Shown here: positions 26,953 to 37,418 of the stretch, one piece after another
How the letters are laid out: each line of letters opens with the position of its first letter
Numbering within the stretch: the first letter of the stretch is position 1
DNA from: Aureimonas ureilytica DSM 18598 = NBRC 106430
Lineage (GTDB): Bacteria > Pseudomonadota > Alphaproteobacteria > Rhizobiales > Rhizobiaceae
DNA: 64,000 nucleotides
Direction of reading: 5' to 3'
Assembly (NCBI RefSeq): GCF_000382705.1
Contig: NZ_ARQE01000003.1
Coordinates: forward strand, 248,001-312,000
Made by a program: the position numbers and the translations under genes
Notes under the pieces: generated by a model
The model's input: the letters and a program-made list of their open reading frames with translations, nothing else
The model's database searches: none
What the model was told of the DNA's origin: nothing

Positions 26953-29745
26953 ATGGCGGCCTGGCGCAAGAACGAGCGGATCGAGCCGACCTTCGGCGGC
27001 GGCGACGCCGAACCGGACGAGAGCGAGATCCGCGTGTCCGCCGACGACCGTGCCGTGAGTGTCGCCAACGATCGCCGCTCCAACGCGCGGGGAAACCGCG
27101 ACATCGACGGCCGCGCCGCGCGCCGCGAGCCCAACTCGCGCGACCTCGGCAGCGGCGGGCGCGGGGGCCGCGACGGTGGCGGTGGCGGCAATGGTTCGGG
27201 GCGCGGCGGCGGGACGGGCGGCTTCTTCGGCCGTCGGCCGCGCAAGCGCCGCTCCTTTCTCGGCCACATGGTGCGCCTCTGCTTCCTTCTCGCCTTCTGG
27301 GGCGGGCTCGCGGGCCTTGCCGTGGTCGGCTATTTCGCGATCAAGCTGCCGCAGGAAGCCTGGGCCATTCCGGCCCGGCCGCCCAACGTCAAGATCGTCT
27401 CGGTCTCGGGCGAGCTTCTGGCCGACCGGGGCACGACGGGCGGTGAGGCGGTCGCGCTCGACCGCATCAGCCCCTATGTGCCCCAGGCCGTGACGGCGAT
27501 CGAGGACCGGCGCTTCTATTCGCATTACGGCGTCGATCCGATCGGCATCCTGCGCGCCTTCTCGCAGAACATGGCGGCGGGCGACACGGTGCAGGGCGGC
27601 TCGACGCTGACCCAGCAGCTCGCCAAGAACATCTTCCTGACGCCCGACCAGACGCTCCAGCGCAAGATCCAGGAAGCGATCCTGGCGCTCTGGCTGGAGC
27701 ACAAGTTCACCAAGGACCAGATCCTGGAAATGTACCTGAACCGGGTCTATTTCGGCTCGGGCGCGACCGGCATCCAGGCCGCGGCGCGGCGCTATTTCGA
27801 CAAGGATGCCGACCAGCTCAATCTGATCGAATCCGCCACGCTCGCCGGCCTTCTCAAGGCGCCCTCGCGCCTGTCGCCGGCGCGCGATCCACAGGCCGCG
27901 CGCGCCCGCGCCGAGGTCGTGCTCCAGTCCATGGTGGACGAGGGCATGATCACCAAGGCCGAGGCCGACGCCGCCAAGGCCTCCAAGCCGACCAAGGCCA
28001 AGAGCTACTGGACCGGCGCGCAGCATTACGCCGCCGACATGGTGATGCGCGACCTGCCGCTGCTCGTCGGCGGCGAGATCAAGGAAGACGTCGTGGTGCA
28101 GACCACGATCGACCTCAATCTGGAAAAGAAGGCCGAACAGGCCATCGCCAAGACGATCGACCGCGCCAACCAGAACGTCACGCAGGGCGCGCTCGTTTCG
28201 GTGGACGGCACGGGCGCCATTCGCGCCATCGTCGGCGGGCGCGACTATGCCAGCTCCCAGTTCAACCGCGCGGTGGACGCCAAGCGGCAGCCGGGTTCGG
28301 CCTTCAAGCCCTTCGTCTACGAGACCGCGCTGGAACACGGATTCCGGCCGGAGAGCATCGTCGACGACGGGCCGGTTCGCATCGGCAACTGGACGCCCTC
28401 CAACTACGACAACAAGTTTCGCGGCGAGGTCAGCGTGGCCGATGCCGTGGCGAAATCCCTGAACACGGTGGCCGCCAAGTTCACCAACGATCTCGGGCCG
28501 CAGACGGTGATCGCGACGGCCAAGCGCATGGGCATCCAGTCGCCGCTGGTGGACAATGCCACGCTCGGCCTCGGCACGTCGGAGGTCTCGCTTCTGGAAC
28601 TGACCGGCGCCTACGCGCCCTTCGCCAATGGCGGCTATCTGGCGACGCCCCATCTCGTGAACCGCGTCACCACCGCGTCCGGCAAGGTGCTCTACGAGCG
28701 CGACGACGCGGTGCCGCCCGTCATCGTCGGGCCGGACGTCGTCGGAATGATGAACGCCATGCTGACGCGCGTCGTCACCTCGGGCACCGGCCGGCGCGCC
28801 GCCTTCCCCGGCTGGCAGATCGCCGGCAAGAGCGGCACGACGCAGGACTTCAAGGACGCCTGGTTCGTCGGCTACACGTCGAACCTCACCACCGGCGTCT
28901 GGCTCGGCAACGACAATGGCAAGCCGATGCGGCAGGTGACGGGCGGCTCGCTGCCGGCCGACGCCTGGAAGGACTTCATGGTCGCCGCGCACGAGGGCCT
29001 GCCCGCCGTACCGCTGCCGGGCCATTACCGGATCGGCGATCCCGCCAACATTCCGGTGGCGGGCGCGCAGCAGAACGGCGCGATCATCGGCTATGACGCG
29101 GGCGGCAACCCCGTCTACGAGAACACCGAACTGCCGGCCGGCAACACCGACCCTTATGGGCAGACCGTGCCGGGCGAGCCCGTGGCCGGCGCGCCGCAGG
29201 GCCAGCCCGCGCCGGGACCGGGGCCGGAGGGCACCTATTCCGACGCGCCCGTCGCCGCGCGCGAGCCGACGCCCGCCGTTCGCGACATGCCGCGCTACCG
29301 CGAAACGCCGAACTATCGCGAGGCTCCCGCGGATCGGCGGCAGCCTTCGGACGGCGGCCAGGGCCTCGGCGGCGAGGATCGCGGCTATGCCAGCCGCCAG
29401 CCGCCCATGGTCGTGCAGCCCGACCCCTATGGCCGCGACCGCTACGAGGAAGCGCCGCAGGGGCTCGACCCCTATGACGACGCCGAGCCCTTGGACCCCT
29501 ATGGCGACGATCGCTATGGCGGCGCGCCGCCCGAATATGGCGAGCCGGCCCATATGCGCCCGCCCGCGCCGATCGGCCCGCCGCGCACCGTGCGGCGCGG
29601 CGACCTGCCGCCGGATGCGGTGCTGGAAGGCCCGGCCCGCGTGGTGCGCCCGCAGGACCTGCCGCCGGACGCCGTTCTGGAAGGGCCGGCCCCCGGCGGG
29701 CGCGCGGGCGACCGCTCCCTGTTCCGCGATCTCTTCGGCAATTGA
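26953..29745 (+). CDS. PBP1A-type bifunctional peptidoglycan synthase with long disordered tails
   Basis: Class A penicillin-binding protein of 930 residues that polymerises and cross-links peptidoglycan at the inner membrane. A cytoplasmic, Gly/Arg/Asp-rich stretch of about 100 residues precedes one membrane helix (LCFLLAFWGGLAGLAVVGYF). The GT51 glycosyltransferase follows (AIEDRRFYSHYGVDPIGILR, GGSTLTQQLAKNIFL). The transpeptidase has SxxK in RQPGSAFKPFVYE, SLN in AKSLNTVAAKF and KSGTT in IAGKSGTTQDFKDAW. The last ~190 residues are low-complexity Pro/Gly/Asp/Tyr and include two copies of DLPPDAVLEGPA. The start is ATG 26953 behind AGAGGGG; GTG 26947 is an alternative. Confidence 0.95.
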   Translation: MAAWRKNERIEPTFGGGDAEPDESEIRVSADDRAVSVANDRRSNARGNRDIDGRAARREPNSRDLGSGGRGGRDGGGGGNGSGRGGGTGGFFGRRPRKRRSFLGHMVRLCFLLAFWGGLAGLAVVGYFAIKLPQEAWAIPARPPNVKIVSVSGELLADRGTTGGEAVALDRISPYVPQAVTAIEDRRFYSHYGVDPIGILRAFSQNMAAGDTVQGGSTLTQQLAKNIFLTPDQTLQRKIQEAILALWLEHKFTKDQILEMYLNRVYFGSGATGIQAAARRYFDKDADQLNLIESATLAGLLKAPSRLSPARDPQAARARAEVVLQSMVDEGMITKAEADAAKASKPTKAKSYWTGAQHYAADMVMRDLPLLVGGEIKEDVVVQTTIDLNLEKKAEQAIAKTIDRANQNVTQGALVSVDGTGAIRAIVGGRDYASSQFNRAVDAKRQPGSAFKPFVYETALEHGFRPESIVDDGPVRIGNWTPSNYDNKFRGEVSVADAVAKSLNTVAAKFTNDLGPQTVIATAKRMGIQSPLVDNATLGLGTSEVSLLELTGAYAPFANGGYLATPHLVNRVTTASGKVLYERDDAVPPVIVGPDVVGMMNAMLTRVVTSGTGRRAAFPGWQIAGKSGTTQDFKDAWFVGYTSNLTTGVWLGNDNGKPMRQVTGGSLPADAWKDFMVAAHEGLPAVPLPGHYRIGDPANIPVAGAQQNGAIIGYDAGGNPVYENTELPAGNTDPYGQTVPGEPVAGAPQGQPAPGPGPEGTYSDAPVAAREPTPAVRDMPRYRETPNYREAPADRRQPSDGGQGLGGEDRGYASRQPPMVVQPDPYGRDRYEEAPQGLDPYDDAEPLDPYGDDRYGGAPPEYGEPAHMRPPAPIGPPRTVRRGDLPPDAVLEGPARVVRPQDLPPDAVLEGPAPGGRAGDRSLFRDLFGN

Positions 29746-29761
29746 GACGCCGCGAGAGGCA

Positions 29762-29924
29762 AGAGCCTGTTTGACAACCCGACCGGGTCGGCCCGGCGGG
29801 TCCTTTTCGCCCCTGCTTCGTTGCTAATCCTCGCCGATGCCGCCGGCATCGACTGCGTTTAGCGCCTTGCAGGGACGAAAATTCCCTCGCCGGCCCTCCG
29901 CCGGCGAGTTGTCAAACAGGCTCT
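29762..29924. repeat. MITE-like element, copy 1, with perfect 17-bp terminal inverted repeats
   Basis: The 163-bp element begins AGAGCCTGTTTGACAAC and ends with its exact inverse complement. It holds no ORF. The inside has a small palindrome (GATGC / GCATC). A diverged copy in the opposite orientation lies at 42456-42621; the stretches AATCCTCGCCGATGC and GCATCGACTGCGTTT are identical in both. No target-site duplication is obvious. It sits between the convergent PBP1A and DUF3618 genes. Confidence 0.75.
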
Positions 29925-29936
29925 GAGACGTCGAAC

Positions 29937-29975
29937 GAGAAAGGCCGGGGCATCGCTGCCCCGGCCTTTCTCTTT
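29937..29975. terminator. Strong bidirectional terminator between PBP1A and DUF3618 genes
   Basis: A 15-bp perfect stem (GAGAAAGGCCGGGGC / GCCCCGGCCTTTCTC, loop ATCGCT) continues with TTT on the + strand. It lies between convergent genes and next to the MITE-like element. Confidence 0.85.
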
Positions 29976-29998
29976 GGTCAGCTCTGTCTGCGGAGCGG

Positions 29999-31039
29999 TC
30001 AGGCGCCGTAGGACGAGGTCCGGGTCGTGTCGCCCTTCGATGCGTCGCCCTTGGTGCCGTCGCCCTTCAGCTCGTCGCGGGCGGCGTCCGCCGCCGCATG
30101 CGCGACGGAGGAGACCTTGCCGGCCAGCGTCTCGCCCTCGTTGCCCGACGGCTTCAGGCCCTTGTTCTCGGCTTCCGCGCTGCCGGCCTCGTAGGCCTTG
30201 GCGGCGGCGTCGCTCGCCTTTTCGGCAAGGCCGCGACCCTGGTCGAGCGCCTCGTCGCGCAGACGATCGCGCGTTTCGCCCATCAGCTCGTCCTCGACGC
30301 GGGTCGAGGGCAGCGCCGCGCCGATCGCCGCGCCGACGGCGAGCGCCACGGCACCGAGAATCAGCGGCTCTTCCTGCAGCGTGTCGAGGAAGGAGCGCTG
30401 GGCGCGCCGGCCGTAGTCGCTCACACGCTCGCCGGCATGGGAGACGCTGCGATAGCCCGCTTCGCCGGCCCGGTAGGCGGCATCGCGCGCGTCATGGGTG
30501 AGGCGGTTGGCGCTGTCGGCGACCGAGGAGGCCGTATCCGACACCGCACTCGCCGCACCCGACAAGGCGCCCGACACGCGCCCGGCCGCGTCCGACGCGG
30601 AGGAGCCGACGCTGGACGCCGCCGAGCCGACGCTGTGGCCGGCGCCGGAGACGGCCGAGCGGGCCCGCGAGCCGTAGCTTTCGCCCGACATGCCCTGGCG
30701 CTCGTCGGCTTCGCTGAGGGCGTAGCCGACGCGATGGCGGTCGCCATCATCGAGGGAGCCCGAATAGGAGCGGGACGAAGCGGAGGAGCCGCGCGCGCCC
30801 TGCCCGAGCAGGAGCCAGGCGGCGCCTGCGCCGATCAGGCCGAGCGCCAGCGGATTGTCGCGCACCTGCCGGTTGAGATTGTGGAGCATCTCGCCGCCCT
30901 GCCCCTGGCGGGCATAGGTCATCAGCTCGTCCACCATCTGGCCGGGCGAAAGCTTGCCCTTGAGACTATCCAGCGTGGCGTCGAGATTGGAGCGGCGTTC
31001 TTCGGCCTCGCGGGCCAGACGGTCGGTCTCGGTGCTCAT
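29999..31039 (-). CDS. DUF3618 stress/envelope-associated protein
   Basis: 346-residue protein opening with the DUF3618 block TDRLAREAEERRSNLDATLD, a helical domain ending in a hydrophobic segment (DNPLALGLIGAGAAWLLLGQ). The middle is Ser/Ala/Gly-rich with heptad-like repeats (SAASSVGSSASDAAGRVSGA), resembling LEA or hydrophilic stress proteins. A second glycine-zipper hydrophobic stretch follows (EEPLILGAVALAVGAAIGAA). The tail is Lys/Gly/Asp-rich. It is probably membrane-associated. It overlaps the holin-like gene by ATGA and ends the four-gene operon that starts at the 24-residue peptide. Confidence 0.85.
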   Translation of the reverse strand: MSTETDRLAREAEERRSNLDATLDSLKGKLSPGQMVDELMTYARQGQGGEMLHNLNRQVRDNPLALGLIGAGAAWLLLGQGARGSSASSRSYSGSLDDGDRHRVGYALSEADERQGMSGESYGSRARSAVSGAGHSVGSAASSVGSSASDAAGRVSGALSGAASAVSDTASSVADSANRLTHDARDAAYRAGEAGYRSVSHAGERVSDYGRRAQRSFLDTLQEEPLILGAVALAVGAAIGAALPSTRVEDELMGETRDRLRDEALDQGRGLAEKASDAAAKAYEAGSAEAENKGLKPSGNEGETLAGKVSSVAHAAADAARDELKGDGTKGDASKGDTTRTSSYGA

Positions 31040-31431
31040 CGGGTCTGCTCCTTGGCGAGTTGGCCGTCCTTTTGAAGCTGGTCCAGCGTGCGCTTGGGCG
31101 CGAGGTTGACCGCCTCCATGCTCTTCTTGCCCGCGCCCAGAAGCACGACGCCGACCACGGCGACGATGACGCCGACGAGAAGCGCGGCCCAGGCCGGGTC
31201 CATGAACTTGGCGAGCGCCGTCACCAGCGCGCCGGCCAGCACGATGAGCGACACGAGAAGGCAGATCGCGCCCGCCACCAGCGAGCCGCCGGCGAGCTGG
31301 ATCTGCGCGAACTTGTCCGAGAGCTCGGCCCGGATGAGCCGGCCCTCGGTGCGGAACAGCTCCGTCGCCTCGCGCAGGATGTCGGAGAGAAGATCGGGAA
31401 CGCTGCGGGAATCGCGCGGCTCGACGCTCAT
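31036..31431 (-). CDS. Holin-X/DUF1469-like two-helix membrane protein
   Basis: 131-residue protein of the 'phage holin family' (Actinobacterial holin-X/DUF1469 type): an amphipathic N-terminus (DLLSDILREATELFRTEGRL), two membrane helices (SLVAGAICLLVSLIVLAGAL and WAALLVGVIVAVVGVVLLGA) and a basic tail. The name reflects fold only. These proteins are chromosomal and found in stress operons, and nothing here suggests a phage. ATGA overlaps on both sides couple it to the Ndi-like and DUF3618 genes. Confidence 0.85.
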   Translation of the reverse strand: MSVEPRDSRSVPDLLSDILREATELFRTEGRLIRAELSDKFAQIQLAGGSLVAGAICLLVSLIVLAGALVTALAKFMDPAWAALLVGVIVAVVGVVLLGAGKKSMEAVNLAPKRTLDQLQKDGQLAKEQTR

Positions 31432-32300
31432 CGCTTGTCTCCTTCGCTATAGGGGCGGCCGGTCAGGCCCTGTGTGTTCGTGGAACCGGACACGCCGGGC
31501 GTGCCGACGGACGGCGTCGTGGTGGTGGAGGGCGTCGTCGTGGTGGTGGACGAAGCGCCCGTGCCGGCCCGCGTGCCGCCGGACAGGAGGCCCGCATCCG
31601 GCGCGCCGGCGCCGAGCGGATCGGCCGAACGCGGCGGCGTCGCGGAGGGCGACGTCGAGGACGGGTAAGACGAGCCGGAGGACGCAGCCGGCATTCCGGT
31701 GCGCACGTCCTCGCGCTCCCGCGAGGTGAACTCGCGCGAACCGTAGGAACCGGCGCCCGCGCGATGATCGCGCTCATGCGACGAGCCGTGGCTGCTGCTC
31801 GGCATCACCTCGCGCAGGCGCGCGCCGTCGGAATGATCGCTCGACGCGCGGGCGAAGCGGCCGATCGCGACGCCGGCGAGCGCCGCGCCGATCAGGAAGG
31901 CGGTCGGCTGGCGACGTGCGAAGTCGGCGACCGAATGGGTCATTTCCCTGAGGTCCCGCCCCTTCAGGGCCCCGGACGCCTGTTCGAGGCCTTCGGCGGC
32001 CTGACGCACGAGGCCGGCGGCCATGGACTGGTCGCGCTCGCCGAGTTCGTCGGATGCCTTGCGGATCGCTGCGGTGAAATCGTCGAGGCTGCTGGCGGCC
32101 CGCGCCTTGCCCTCTTCCGCGCCCTCGCGAACCTTGCTCTTGGCGTCGTCCATCAGCCTGGACGCGCCGTCGCGCAGATTGTCGGAGGCCTTGGACGCCT
32201 CGGCCTTGGCGGCGTCCGCCTCGCGGCCGACGGTCTCGTTCAGCGTCCGACGGTCTTCGTTCAGGCGCCCTGCGCCGGTTTGGTCATAAGTCGATGACAT
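31428..32300 (-). CDS. Nutrient-deprivation-induced-like protein (hydrophilic, one hydrophobic segment)
   Basis: 290-residue low-complexity protein similar in plan to rhizobial 'nutrient deprivation-induced' proteins. The N-terminus is charged and helical (GREADAAKAEASKASDNLRD), LEA-like and probably coiled. A segment DFARRQPTAFLIGAALAGVA holds a single hydrophobic zipper, as in DUF883 proteins. The C-terminal half is Ser/Thr/Pro/Gly-rich with a threonine run. It is likely membrane-tethered; its function is unknown, and stress protection is an inference from composition, neighbours and the EcfG-like promoter. The ATG at 32300 has GAGGG upstream, 12 bases after the 24-residue peptide gene. Confidence 0.75.
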   Translation of the reverse strand: MSSTYDQTGAGRLNEDRRTLNETVGREADAAKAEASKASDNLRDGASRLMDDAKSKVREGAEEGKARAASSLDDFTAAIRKASDELGERDQSMAAGLVRQAAEGLEQASGALKGRDLREMTHSVADFARRQPTAFLIGAALAGVAIGRFARASSDHSDGARLREVMPSSSHGSSHERDHRAGAGSYGSREFTSREREDVRTGMPAASSGSSYPSSTSPSATPPRSADPLGAGAPDAGLLSGGTRAGTGASSTTTTTPSTTTTPSVGTPGVSGSTNTQGLTGRPYSEGDKR

Positions 32301-32312
32301 GGATACGCCCTC

Positions 32313-32387
32313 CTATCGCAGACCGAGAAACGACAGGATCGCCAAGACGACCACGATGAGGCCGATCAGGTAGATGATGTTGTGCAT
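32313..32387 (-). CDS. 24-residue single-helix membrane peptide
   Basis: A short ORF reading MHNIIYLIGLIVVVLAILSF then LGLR: one hydrophobic helix with a positive end, about the length of a bilayer span. The start has GAGG 6 bases upstream, and the next gene begins 12 bases after its stop with its own GAGG, so it looks like a real first cistron. I recall similar small peptides annotated near stress genes in rhizobia. The function is unknown; it may partner the holin-like or Ndi-like proteins. Confidence 0.75.
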   Translation of the reverse strand: MHNIIYLIGLIVVVLAILSFLGLR

Positions 32388-32454
32388 GGGTCCTCGTTCC
32401 CTTCCGCGTTCGCTCCCGCTGCGGCAATGCGTCCCGCAGCCTTCGTGAGGAGCC

Positions 32455-32480
32455 AACCGAGCGGACTCGGAGGCAGTTCC
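32455..32480 (-). promoter_or_regulatory. Candidate EcfG-type promoter of the stress/envelope operon
   Basis: On the - strand GGAAC (32480-32476) is followed by 16 bases and CGGTT (32459-32455), about 67 bases before the 24-residue peptide start. This fits the GGAAC...GTT pattern of EcfG/RpoE2 promoters, although the spacing to GTT is 18 bases. Confidence 0.45.
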
Positions 32481-32579
32481 TAAAGGTGCTCGACGGAGGA
32501 TGGCTTTTCCCATAGCCGGCTAAGTAAGCAGGCGCGCGATCGAAAGGGCTTTGCGCCCGGCGACGCACCCAAACGGCGT

Positions 32580-32608
32580 CTTGCACGCTTCGAAACCCAT
32601 TCATATAT
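32580..32608 (+). promoter_or_regulatory. Candidate sigma-32 heat-shock promoter of dnaK
   Basis: CTTG (32580-32583), 18 bases, then CATATAT (32602-32608) resembles the alphaproteobacterial heat-shock pattern CTTG-N17/18-CYTATNT with one mismatch. It lies about 125 bases before the dnaK ATG in a 346-base divergent gap that also holds the EcfG-like promoter. No CIRCE inverted repeat is visible. Confidence 0.5.
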
Positions 32609-32733
32609 AGCCTCCAGCCTCGCCGGGCGGGTTCATCCCCACCCCTCGGCGACACGACGAATCCGCTAGGTGCCGCCTTTCGGAATGCCTCGAACGGGGG
32701 TCCGGGCTGCACGCTCAACAAGGAGAAAAGAAC

Positions 32734-34656
<1,923 letters not shown>

Positions 34657-34679
34657 TCCCTCTTCCCTCCCCGCATGAG

Positions 34680-34712
34680 AACGGCCCCGATCCTCACGGA
34701 TCGGGGCCGTTT
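34680..34712 (+). terminator. Rho-independent terminator of dnaK
   Basis: A 14-bp perfect stem (AACGGCCCCGATCC / GGATCGGGGCCGTT, loop TCAC) is followed by only a short T run. Confidence 0.85.
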
Positions 34713-34846
34713 GGCGTTTCCGGCCGCCGTCACCGGCGCCTTAAGGTTAATGAAGGGTAAATCGAGGAGAGGCGTGTCGGCTTCCCCAAGCTGCCTTATA
34801 AAGAGCGGACACACAGCATTCGGGTCCGTCCGGAAGAAGCGCGCCG

Positions 34847-35935
34847 ATGTATTTTCGCATTTTCGATTGCTGGCGCTTCGCCGCAGCCATTCTGGTGATG
34901 CTCTACCATTTCCTGTATTTCGCGCCGGGTGCGGCCGCCTACACGGAAACGGGCTTCCTGCATCGCCTCCTGCCGCTTCTCGACATGTTCTTCATGATGT
35001 CGGGCTTCGTCATCATGGGCCGCTATCACGACCGGGTCGCCAGCCTGTCCGACTATGCGGGCTTCCTGCGCCGGCGCATCGCGCGGCTGTATCCGCTGCA
35101 TCTCGTCACGCTCGGCTTCTTCGTCTGCGTCGCGCTGATCGGCTCGGCCGGGTTCGTGTCGCTGACCGATACCCCGCGCTGGAACTATGCCGATCTTCCG
35201 CTTCAGCTTCTGGGCATCCACGCCTGGGGCACGACGGACGCGCTGTCCTTCAATTACCCGTCCTGGTCGGTCAGCGCGGAAATCTTCTGCTATCTCCTGT
35301 TTCCGCTCGTGCCCTTCCTGGTGCGCCGGACCGGGGCGAGCGGGCTCGCGCTCGTGCTTCTTCTTTATGTCGCGCTTCTCGAAGTCCTCAGCCTGAAGGG
35401 CGTCTTCCCGAGCGGCCACTGGACCGGGGCCGACACGATGGGCGCCTATCGCGCGCTGGCCGACTTCCTGGCCGGGAGCCTCGCCGCGCTTCTCGTTTCG
35501 CGCCGCGTCCTCGACGTCACCTCGCATGCTCCGGGCCTTCTCGCGCTCGGCCTCGCCGTCGGCGCGATGCTCGCCGAGATCGACGTCCACGCGACGCTCG
35601 TTCTCCTCTTCGCCGCGATCGTGCTCGTCGGCCTGTCGGAAAGCGCCCGGCCGCATTCCACCCGCTTTCTCGACCCGATCATGCCGGTGATGCGCCTGTC
35701 CTTCGCCATCTATCTCCTGCATCCGGTGATGGAGACGCTGTTCCTGTCGCTCGTCTGGAAGCGCGTCGTCGCGCCGACCGGCTGGGTCCCGTTCCACGCC
35801 TTTCTCGCCGTTCCCATGCTGGCGAGCGTCCTTCTGGCCTATGTCTGGCAGTATCGGCTGGAAGGGTGGCTGGCCGGGTTTCTCGCGGGCGGGCGGCGCA
35901 GGCAAGGGTCGAACGGGCGGCTCGCCAAGGCCTGA
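34847..35935 (+). CDS. Acyltransferase-3 family integral membrane protein
   Basis: 362-residue, about ten-helix membrane acyltransferase of the acyltransferase-3 family (OafA/NodX-like). These O-acylate cell-surface sugars or other extracytoplasmic acceptors. The catalytic-type start RIFDCWRFAAAILVMLYHFL carries the conserved His, followed by DMFFMMSGFVIMGRYHDR, FLRRRIARLYPLHLVTLGFF and FNYPSWSVSAEIFCYLLFPL. The C-terminus is short and basic. There is no SGNH domain. It lies between the dnaK terminator and dnaJ, a location unlike the usual dnaKJ pair. Acceptor and acyl group are unknown. Confidence 0.92.
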   Translation: MYFRIFDCWRFAAAILVMLYHFLYFAPGAAAYTETGFLHRLLPLLDMFFMMSGFVIMGRYHDRVASLSDYAGFLRRRIARLYPLHLVTLGFFVCVALIGSAGFVSLTDTPRWNYADLPLQLLGIHAWGTTDALSFNYPSWSVSAEIFCYLLFPLVPFLVRRTGASGLALVLLLYVALLEVLSLKGVFPSGHWTGADTMGAYRALADFLAGSLAALLVSRRVLDVTSHAPGLLALGLAVGAMLAEIDVHATLVLLFAAIVLVGLSESARPHSTRFLDPIMPVMRLSFAIYLLHPVMETLFLSLVWKRVVAPTGWVPFHAFLAVPMLASVLLAYVWQYRLEGWLAGFLAGGRRRQGSNGRLAKA

Positions 35936-36132
35936 CGCCTGAGCGACACGACGGCGGGAGGGACGCTCCCCGCGCGAGTTCCCTTTCTCGGATCGCGCGG
36001 CTATGGTAACGCCCTTGCCCAGTGCTTACATGCGGAGCGCGCACAGGCTGCGCGCGCCGGGATCGGCTTGCCCTTTTCTCCTCCGACAGGGCCGGACGTC
36101 CCGCCCCCTTTCGATGCGAGAACGGTGAAGCA

Positions 36133-37278
36133 GTGTCCGTGAAGGTCGACTATTACGAAACGCTGGGCGTCGCGAAAACCTGCGACGACAAGACCCTGAA
36201 GGCGGCGTTCCGCAAGCTCGCCATGCAATATCACCCGGACAAGAATCCCGGCGATGCGGTGGCCGAGGCGAAGTTCAAGGAAATCGGCGAAGCCTACGAG
36301 GTTCTGAAAGACCCGCAGAAGCGCTCCGCCTACGATCGCTACGGCCACTCCGCCTTCCAGAACGGGGGTGGCGGCGGCGGGTTCCGCGGCGACTTCTCCT
36401 CCTCCATGGCCGATATTTTCGACGACATTTTCGGCGAGATGATGGGCGGGCGCGGCCAAGGCCGCCGCCAGGGCGGCTCGAGCGGGCGCGAGCGCGGCTC
36501 GGACCTGCGCTACAACATGGAGATTTCGCTGGAAGAGGCCTATCTCGGCAAGACCGCCGAGATCAGCGTGCCCACCACGATCCAGTGCGATGTCTGCAAC
36601 GGTTCGGGCGCCAAGGCCGGCACCGCGCCGCGCGCCTGCCCGACCTGCGGCGGCGTCGGCCGGGTGCGCGCGGCGCAGGGCTTCTTCTCCATCGAGCGCA
36701 CCTGCCCGACCTGTCAGGGCCGGGGCGAGATCATCGCCGACCCCTGCGGCAAGTGCGGCGGCGAAGGCCGTCTGCCCGAAGAGCGCAACCTTTCGGTCAA
36801 CATCCCGGCCGGCATCGAGGACGGCACGCGCATTCGCCTCGCCGGCGAGGGCGAAGCGGGCCTGCGCGGCGGCCCGGCGGGCGACCTCTACATCTTCCTG
36901 TCGGTGAAGCCGCACGAGTTCTTCCAGCGCGACGGGGCGGACCTCTTCTGCAAGGTGCCGATCTCCATGACGACGGCCGCGCTCGGCGGCTCCTTCGAGG
37001 TGACGACGCTCGACGGCGCCAAGACGCGCGTCAAGGTTCCCGAAGGCACGCAGTTCGGCAAGCAGTTCCGCGTCAAGGGCAAGGGCATGCCGGTCCTGCG
37101 CTCGACGCAGATGGGTGATCTCTTCATCCAGATCTCGATCGAGACCCCGCAGAGCCTGTCGCGCCGCCAGCGCGAGCTGCTACAGGAATTCGAGGAAATC
37201 TCCTCGTCCGAGAATTCGCCGCAATCCACCGGCTTCTTTTCGCGTATGAAGGAATTCTTCGAGGGCCTCAGCGACTGA
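36133..37278 (+). CDS. dnaJ: DnaJ, Hsp40 co-chaperone
   Basis: DnaJ delivers unfolded proteins to DnaK and stimulates its ATPase. The 381-residue product has a J domain ([31 protein letters not shown] with HPD), a Gly/Phe linker ([20 protein letters not shown]), and four zinc motifs ([32 protein letters not shown]). C-terminal substrate-binding domains follow. No ATG precedes the J domain. GTG 36133 is chosen, and GTG 36139 is almost as good. The longer in-frame extension is shadow. The gene stands about 1.5 kb after dnaK, separated by an acyltransferase gene. Confidence 0.97.
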   Translation: MSVKVDYYETLGVAKTCDDKTLKAAFRKLAMQYHPDKNPGDAVAEAKFKEIGEAYEVLKDPQKRSAYDRYGHSAFQNGGGGGGFRGDFSSSMADIFDDIFGEMMGGRGQGRRQGGSSGRERGSDLRYNMEISLEEAYLGKTAEISVPTTIQCDVCNGSGAKAGTAPRACPTCGGVGRVRAAQGFFSIERTCPTCQGRGEIIADPCGKCGGEGRLPEERNLSVNIPAGIEDGTRIRLAGEGEAGLRGGPAGDLYIFLSVKPHEFFQRDGADLFCKVPISMTTAALGGSFEVTTLDGAKTRVKVPEGTQFGKQFRVKGKGMPVLRSTQMGDLFIQISIETPQSLSRRQRELLQEFEEISSSENSPQSTGFFSRMKEFFEGLSD

Positions 37279-37418
37279 GCCACCCTCCCCGCGCTTCGAG
37301 CGCGGCTCCTCGAGATGCGCGTCCGGCGGATCCGGCCGACGCGCCTTCTCTTCGCACCGGACCGTCAGGCCCGGCGCAGGCAGGCAGGCCGGATCGCAGC
37401 CGTCGAGGAGATCAGAGC

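Noticed and set aside
31036-31431. Prophage remnant suggested by a 'holin' protein
   Set aside because: No other phage genes are nearby. The holin-X/DUF1469 domain is common in chromosomal stress operons.
34742-34776. CtrA box upstream of the acyltransferase gene
   Set aside because: TTAA-N7-TAAA is present, but it deviates from TTAA-N7-TTAA, and such half matches are too common to call.
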